Below are positions 6,739-10,743 of a DNA stretch of 10,743 bases, piece by piece (position 1 is the stretch's first letter; each line of letters begins with the position of its first letter). The notes below the pieces were generated by a model. It saw only the letters and a list, made by a program, of their open reading frames with translations. It ran no database searches and had not been told where the DNA came from. The DNA lies in the NCBI GenBank assembly GCA_030595525.1, contig JAUVDD010000038.1, positions 1 to 10,743 on the forward strand, given 5' to 3'. The position numbers and the translations under genes are program-made. The stretch is from Puniceicoccales bacterium (GTDB lineage: Bacteria; Verrucomicrobiota; Verrucomicrobiia; Opitutales; Oceanipulchritudinaceae).

Positions 6739-9096
6739 ATGAAAGGCCTAATCCAATCTCTGATCCTTGGGATCGTCTTTTCTGTAATCGGATTTTCAAC
6801 GATTCATGCACAAACCGGTGAGTCTATCGTTGGTAATGTGAAGATTGAGTTTGTTGACATTCGCAACGTGAGCGATGAGGCCATTCTGGCACGATTGGAA
6901 ATTCGTGAAGGCATGCCCTTCAGCCAGAATCTGGTCGATCGATCCATTCGAAATCTCTACAATACGCGCCTGTTCGATTTCATCGAGGCCCAATCTGAAG
7001 ATTTGCCCGGTGGTCAGGTCGAGGTCGTATTTACTGTCCAGGCGCGTTACAAGATCAGTAGAATCGAAATTACCGGAAACGACCGGGCGAAATCCCGTCG
7101 TTTGAGAAGGGAGATTTCCATTCGAATTGGCCAAAGCATTGATGAGCGTCGTATTCGACGTGATGCGGATAAACTCACCGAATATTACCGGGATAAAGGA
7201 TACACCGAAGTTCGGGTAGACTACCGCATCGATCGGAATGAGACCAGTGGTGAAGGTACAGTCACTTATGTCATCAATGAAGGTCTTAAACTAAAGATCG
7301 AAGAAGTTATTTTTGTCGGTAACACTGCTTTCTCCTCCCGTAAATTAAAAGGAGGAATGGAGACCAAACGCCGCTGGTTCCTCTCATGGTTGACTGGCTC
7401 TGGCCGGTTTGATGAAGTCGAGTTCCAGGAAGATTTGGAAAAACTTCGGGCACTGTACATGAGCGAAGGTTACCTGGACGTCAGTATCCCGGAATCCAAT
7501 GTTTCTCTTGATTACCCGAAACCGGGAAAAATCGTGATTACGATTCGAATCGACGAAGGACGCCAGTATCGGGTCGGTGAGATCAAGCTTGAGGGCAATA
7601 CAATTTTCCCGACGCCTGTTTTATATGCCTCCCTTCAATTGCTGCCTGGTGACGTATTTTCACCAGAGGACCTCGATGATGACGTCGAGATGGTGACCAA
7701 TATCTACGGATCTGTTGGTTATCTTGACACCTCCGTTCGTCCGGATCGTCGCGCCAATATTGAGACAGGGGATATCGACCTGGTCTACAATATCCGTGAA
7801 AGTGATAAGTTCGAGGTGGAATCGATCATCATTGAAGGTAATACCAAGTCCAAGAGCATCATCATTATTCGTGAGTTGGCTCTTTCACCTGGGCGTACGT
7901 TCAACATGATTTACATGAAGAACAGTGAGGCGATTCTGAAAAACACCCGTTTCTTCGAGGAAGTTCAGTTGTCTCCAGAACCTACCAATATTCCGGGCAA
8001 GCGTAACCTCAAGGTACGTGTGACGGAAGGCCGGACAGGGAACTTCCAGTTTGGAGCAGGGTTCAGTTCTCTCGAAAACGCCGTTTTCTTCTTCGAAATT
8101 TCACAAGGCAACTTTGACCTTTTCAAGTGGCGTTCTCCCTTCTTGCAAGGTGATGGCCAGAAATTCCGCTTCCGCGGATCCATTGGATCGTACTCCAATG
8201 AAGTTGTTCTGGCATTTGAAGAGCCCTGGCTGTTTGAACGGCGCCTCGCCTTCGGTTTCCAGCTTTTCCGTCGTGAAACAGATTACAATAGCACGACCTA
8301 CGATGAAATGCGGACCGGTCTGGAGATCTATCTCCGGAAGCGCCTCATTGGCCTGATTAACGGCCAGTTGTCGTACAGTTATGAAATTGTCGACCTGACC
8401 AATGTCAGTTCCAACGCTCCCACCGTTATATGGGAAGAATACCTGCAAAGCCCCCGGACAGTTTCCAAGGTCTCCCTGAGCATGTGGCGGGATACCCGGA
8501 ATGATTTGATTTTTACCACCCGTGGTAGCCGAATCTCCCTGACCACATCTTTTGCCGGCGTCGGTGGTGATACGGAATACGTTAAATTCGAGGGCAGAAG
8601 CGCATTCTTTGTGCCAACTTTCGAGATCGGAGACCAGGTCATATCTGTTCTTGGCCGGTTGGGATCTATCTGGGAATATAGCGACAAGCCGTCCCCGTTC
8701 TTTGATCGCTACTATCTAGGTGGTCCTGATTCACTGCGTGGATTTGACTATCGTGACGTGGGCCCAGTTGACGGCAGTCGCGGATTCTACGAACCAGTTG
8801 GTGGTAACTCTTATGGTTTCGGAAGTCTTGAATACACAGTTAAGCTGGCAGATGCCATGCGACTGGCCTTGTTCTATGACATTGGATTCGTCAACAAGGA
8901 TGATTTCGACTTTAATCCGGCCAGTTTCAACAGCAACTGGGGCTTCGGTGTCCGCTTGCTGGTACTGGGCAATCCGCTTCGTCTAGACTTTGGTATACCG
9001 ATCACTTCTACCCAGATCTTCAATGAAGAAGGAGAGCTGATTTATGACAATGACACCGGTAACCAGTTTAACTTCTCCTTCGGGACGCGCTTCTAA
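6739..9096 (+). CDS. bamA: Outer membrane protein assembly factor BamA (Omp85)
   Basis: BamA inserts beta-barrel proteins into the outer membrane. The ATG at 6739 is preferred over the upstream in-frame TTG at 6703, which lies inside dnaB, because it begins directly with a signal peptide: K2, a hydrophobic core (4-20) and a likely cut after 'STIHA' (20-24). The mature protein has five POTRA repeats at roughly 32-103, 105-183, 185-274, 278-354 and 358-431, each with strand phrases such as 'IEITGN' (109-114) and 'IKLEGN' (282-287). A barrel follows (about 436-785) with the Omp85 'LRGF' motif (666-669) in the lid-lock loop region, and it ends in a terminal F, as expected for outer-membrane barrels. 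The length, 785 residues, is near that of E. coli BamA. It begins 4 bp after dnaB without a Shine-Dalgarno, so it is probably translated by coupling. Confidence 0.96.
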   Translation: MKGLIQSLILGIVFSVIGFSTIHAQTGESIVGNVKIEFVDIRNVSDEAILARLEIREGMPFSQNLVDRSIRNLYNTRLFDFIEAQSEDLPGGQVEVVFTVQARYKISRIEITGNDRAKSRRLRREISIRIGQSIDERRIRRDADKLTEYYRDKGYTEVRVDYRIDRNETSGEGTVTYVINEGLKLKIEEVIFVGNTAFSSRKLKGGMETKRRWFLSWLTGSGRFDEVEFQEDLEKLRALYMSEGYLDVSIPESNVSLDYPKPGKIVITIRIDEGRQYRVGEIKLEGNTIFPTPVLYASLQLLPGDVFSPEDLDDDVEMVTNIYGSVGYLDTSVRPDRRANIETGDIDLVYNIRESDKFEVESIIIEGNTKSKSIIIIRELALSPGRTFNMIYMKNSEAILKNTRFFEEVQLSPEPTNIPGKRNLKVRVTEGRTGNFQFGAGFSSLENAVFFFEISQGNFDLFKWRSPFLQGDGQKFRFRGSIGSYSNEVVLAFEEPWLFERRLAFGFQLFRRETDYNSTTYDEMRTGLEIYLRKRLIGLINGQLSYSYEIVDLTNVSSNAPTVIWEEYLQSPRTVSKVSLSMWRDTRNDLIFTTRGSRISLTTSFAGVGGDTEYVKFEGRSAFFVPTFEIGDQVISVLGRLGSIWEYSDKPSPFFDRYYLGGPDSLRGFDYRDVGPVDGSRGFYEPVGGNSYGFGSLEYTVKLADAMRLALFYDIGFVNKDDFDFNPASFNSNWGFGVRLLVLGNPLRLDFGIPITSTQIFNEEGELIYDNDTGNQFNFSFGTRF

Positions 9097-9133
9097 ATTT
9101 GAACAACCCTTTTAAATTAGGGTCTCTTCATCA

Positions 9134-9162
9134 TTGACCAAACAGAAAAATCTACAAATAAA
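9134..9162 (+). promoter_or_regulatory. Candidate sigma-70-type promoter before skp
   Basis: TTGACC (9134-9139, five of six matches to the -35 consensus) is followed after exactly 17 bp by AATAAA (9157-9162, four of six to the -10). Transcription would begin around 9169-9171, one to three bases before the skp ATG at 9172, giving a leaderless or nearly leaderless mRNA. Consistent with this, no Shine-Dalgarno precedes that ATG. The region is AT-rich, so chance matches are a real possibility. A weak inverted repeat ACCCT/AGGGT (9106-9123) lies between bamA and this site. Confidence 0.4.
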
Positions 9163-9171
9163 TCCAGAATA

Positions 9172-9783
9172 ATGAGAAACGTAAAAAAACTCCTACTGCC
9201 TGTTCTCGCGATAGGCGCCCTGGCATTTAACGCGGCTAATGCTGAGCTGTCGGTTGTGACCGTGAGCATGCAACAGCTTTTCGATGGCTACTATAAGTCC
9301 ACCGATGCCAACCAGCGTTTGGAAAGCCTGCGTGAAGAAGCTGTCGCTGAAGCACAGGAAAAAGAAAAAGAACTCCAAGTAATGGTGGCCGATATCCAGG
9401 CCAAGCAGGAAGAACTGCAAAACCCGATGCTTTCAGACGAAGCTAAAGCTGAAAAGCAGGCTGCTCTCGAAGGAATCGTTGGTGGAGGCCGTCAAAAACA
9501 AGCTGATTTCCAGGAGTGGCAACAGCAGACTATGGCTGAGCTGAACCAGCGCGGTCAGGAGATCCGTCGTGGCTTGATTCAGGAAATTGTTGGTTTGGTA
9601 AAGGAAATTGCTCTTCGCGATTTTGATGCAGACCTGATTTTCGACACGTCCGACATAATGGGCAGTGGCGTACCAACCGTTTTGCATGCCAATGATTCCC
9701 TCGACATCACCGGAAAGATCCTTCTCAAGCTGAATGCGGATGCGCCAGCACCACCAGCACCAGCTGCTGCGCCAGCTAACTAA
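9172..9783 (+). CDS. skp: Skp/OmpH-family periplasmic chaperone
   Basis: This 203-residue protein opens with a signal peptide: basic 'MRNVKK', a hydrophobic core (7-20) and a probable cut after 'NAANA' before E25. The mature part begins with a short strand 'LSVVTVSMQQLFDGYYKS' (26-43), typical of the OmpH fold. It continues with a long coiled-coil (about 45-150) rich in E, K, Q and A, as in the tentacles of Skp, and then returns to strands 'DADLIFDTSD' (152-161) and 'VPTVLHANDSLDIT' (167-180). Skp trimers hold unfolded outer-membrane proteins in the periplasm and hand them to BamA, its upstream neighbour. The C-terminus ends in an alanine/proline tail (about 189-203), longer than in E. coli Skp (161 residues). 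There is no Shine-Dalgarno; a promoter-like site lies just before it. An intrinsic terminator follows. Confidence 0.88.
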   Translation: MRNVKKLLLPVLAIGALAFNAANAELSVVTVSMQQLFDGYYKSTDANQRLESLREEAVAEAQEKEKELQVMVADIQAKQEELQNPMLSDEAKAEKQAALEGIVGGGRQKQADFQEWQQQTMAELNQRGQEIRRGLIQEIVGLVKEIALRDFDADLIFDTSDIMGSGVPTVLHANDSLDITGKILLKLNADAPAPPAPAAAPAN

Positions 9784-9807
9784 GCGATCTTAAAAACCAT
9801 TTTTCAA

Positions 9808-9844
9808 CCCCGATCCCGCAACTGCAGGATCGGGGTTTTTGTTT
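9808..9844 (+). terminator. Rho-independent terminator after skp
   Basis: CCCCGATCC (9808-9816) pairs perfectly with GGATCGGGG (9827-9835) around a ten-base loop, and the run TTTTTGTTT (9836-9844) follows at once. Flanking AA/TT can add two more pairs. It lies 25 bp after the skp stop and is the only textbook intrinsic terminator in the window, so it probably ends the transcript that contains bamA and skp. Confidence 0.93.
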
Positions 9845-9899
9845 GGACTTTCCTGACAAAACGGTTGCGCGAATTGGCTGGTGCGACAATGCTGGAAGC

Positions 9900-10743
9900 A
9901 TGAAGTGGTCGTTGACAATTGAAGAGGTCCTGGAGCTAATCGGATCCACAAAGGTTGTTGGTCAATATCAGGGTCAGTTGACTGGGCTGGCAGATCTCAG
10001 GGAAGCAGGATCCGGTGATTTGAGTTTCCTCAGTGGAGGTAAGTACAACAAGTTTTTGTCGGATTCAAAGGCCAGCGTTATACTTGTTCCTGCGGATCAG
10101 GAAGGGGAGCCAGTGGAAAATCAGGCATGGTTGCCAGTTGAGGATCCTTCCAATGCGTTAACTGCCATTTGCAGCCATATTGAGGCCATGTTGGTCCCAA
10201 ATCCGGTAACGGGGATTCACCCGTCTGCGATAATTGATCCGAGCGCGGAATTGGACCCAACGGTAGCGGTGGGTCCATATTGTATCGTCTGTGAAGATGT
10301 AAAGATTGGCCGGGGGACGATTTTGGAATCCAATGTGCGTGTTGAGCGGGGATCTGTGATTGGGGAAGATTCCTTCCTTTCACATGGAGCCGTTGTTGGT
10401 TGGGGATGTCAGGTGGGTAACCGTTGCCGACTATTCCAGGGATCGGTGATTGGAGCAGACGGTTTTGGATATCGTTCCGACAAGTCGGGTCACCATCCTG
10501 TTCCACAGATTGGCATTGTAATTATCGAGGATGATGTGGATCTGGGAGCGCATACCTGCATCGATCGAGCCCGTTTTGCAGCCACTAAAATTGGTCGCGG
10601 TTCCAAGATCGATAATCTCGTGCAAATCGGCCACAATAACATCATTGGTAAACACAACATCCTCTGTGCCCAAGTCGGAATGGCAGGCAGTAATGAATTG
10701 GGGGACTTTTGTATCATGGCCGGTCAGGTCGGCATCGCCGGAC
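9900..10743 (+). CDS. lpxD: UDP-3-O-acylglucosamine N-acyltransferase LpxD (3' end outside window)
   Basis: This frame has no stop to the window edge and gives 281 residues. LpxD adds the N-linked 3-hydroxyacyl chain in lipid A synthesis, using acyl-ACP. The N-terminal uridine-binding domain (about 1-100) includes 'GDLSFLSGGKY' (39-49). From about 105 a left-handed beta helix of hexapeptide repeats follows, for example 'IHPSAIIDPSAELDPTVAVGP' region (106-126), then 'GADGFGY' (185-191), 'LGAHTCIDRA' (215-224) and 'IDNLVQIGHN' (237-246) with the probable catalytic H245. About 60 residues or more, including the end of the helix and the C-terminal helices, lie beyond the edge. The ATG at 9900 is the only fitting start; GGAAG (9894-9898) before it is too close for a good Shine-Dalgarno. 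It stands after the skp terminator, so it needs its own promoter or read-through. Confidence 0.95.
   Translation, partial: MKWSLTIEEVLELIGSTKVVGQYQGQLTGLADLREAGSGDLSFLSGGKYNKFLSDSKASVILVPADQEGEPVENQAWLPVEDPSNALTAICSHIEAMLVPNPVTGIHPSAIIDPSAELDPTVAVGPYCIVCEDVKIGRGTILESNVRVERGSVIGEDSFLSHGAVVGWGCQVGNRCRLFQGSVIGADGFGYRSDKSGHHPVPQIGIVIIEDDVDLGAHTCIDRARFAATKIGRGSKIDNLVQIGHNNIIGKHNILCAQVGMAGSNELGDFCIMAGQVGIAG

Noticed and set aside
9106..9123. ACCCT/AGGGT inverted repeat after bamA as a terminator
   Set aside because: The stem is only five pairs, the loop is AT-rich and there is no T-run behind it.

Overview
This window is ordinary, densely packed core chromosome from a Gram-negative bacterium, with all protein genes on the + strand. 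A double-membrane organism is shown by bamA, a Skp/OmpH-family chaperone and lpxD, the last being a lipid A gene. The order tilS-ftsH, tRNA, rplY-pth-rpsF-ssb-rplI-dnaB-bamA-skp-lpxD, and the style of the proteins (a Ctc-type L25 with an acidic tail, an S6 beginning with a 'FILDTRGYE' strand), most resemble Verrucomicrobiota, perhaps the Opitutae. That placement is inference from memory, not a search result. No mobile element, CRISPR array, phage gene or foreign-looking island was seen.

Layout. Positions 1-279 hold the 3' end of tilS, which modifies the tRNA-Ile anticodon. It is followed 18 bp later by ftsH (298-2313), a membrane AAA+ zinc protease. A 391-bp gap (2314-2704) contains a tRNA-Thr(CGU) gene on the minus strand, with stem-loop-forming sequence beside its 3' end, and a leader before rplY. 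Then comes a translation and replication block: rplY (ribosomal L25/Ctc), pth (peptidyl-tRNA hydrolase), rpsF (S6), ssb, rplI (L9) and dnaB (replicative helicase). Only 4 bp after dnaB the theme changes to outer-membrane assembly: bamA (6739-9096), then skp/ompH (9172-9783), which ends in a strong intrinsic terminator. After it lpxD starts (9900) and runs off the window edge.

How the genes work together. rplY, rpsF and rplI supply ribosomal proteins, and pth recycles peptidyl-tRNA. ssb and dnaB act at the replication fork. BamA inserts beta-barrel proteins that periplasmic Skp delivers, and LpxD makes the lipid A precursor of the same membrane. FtsH often controls lipid A synthesis in proteobacteria; whether it does so here cannot be told.

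I found no new biological system. The points that merit a second look are small-scale: a 98-nt overlap of pth into rpsF; an 8-codon ORF with its own ribosome binding site just before and overlapping dnaB; a promoter-like element that would give an almost leaderless skp mRNA; competing inverted repeats touching the CCA end of the tRNA; and the absence of rpsR between ssb and rplI.
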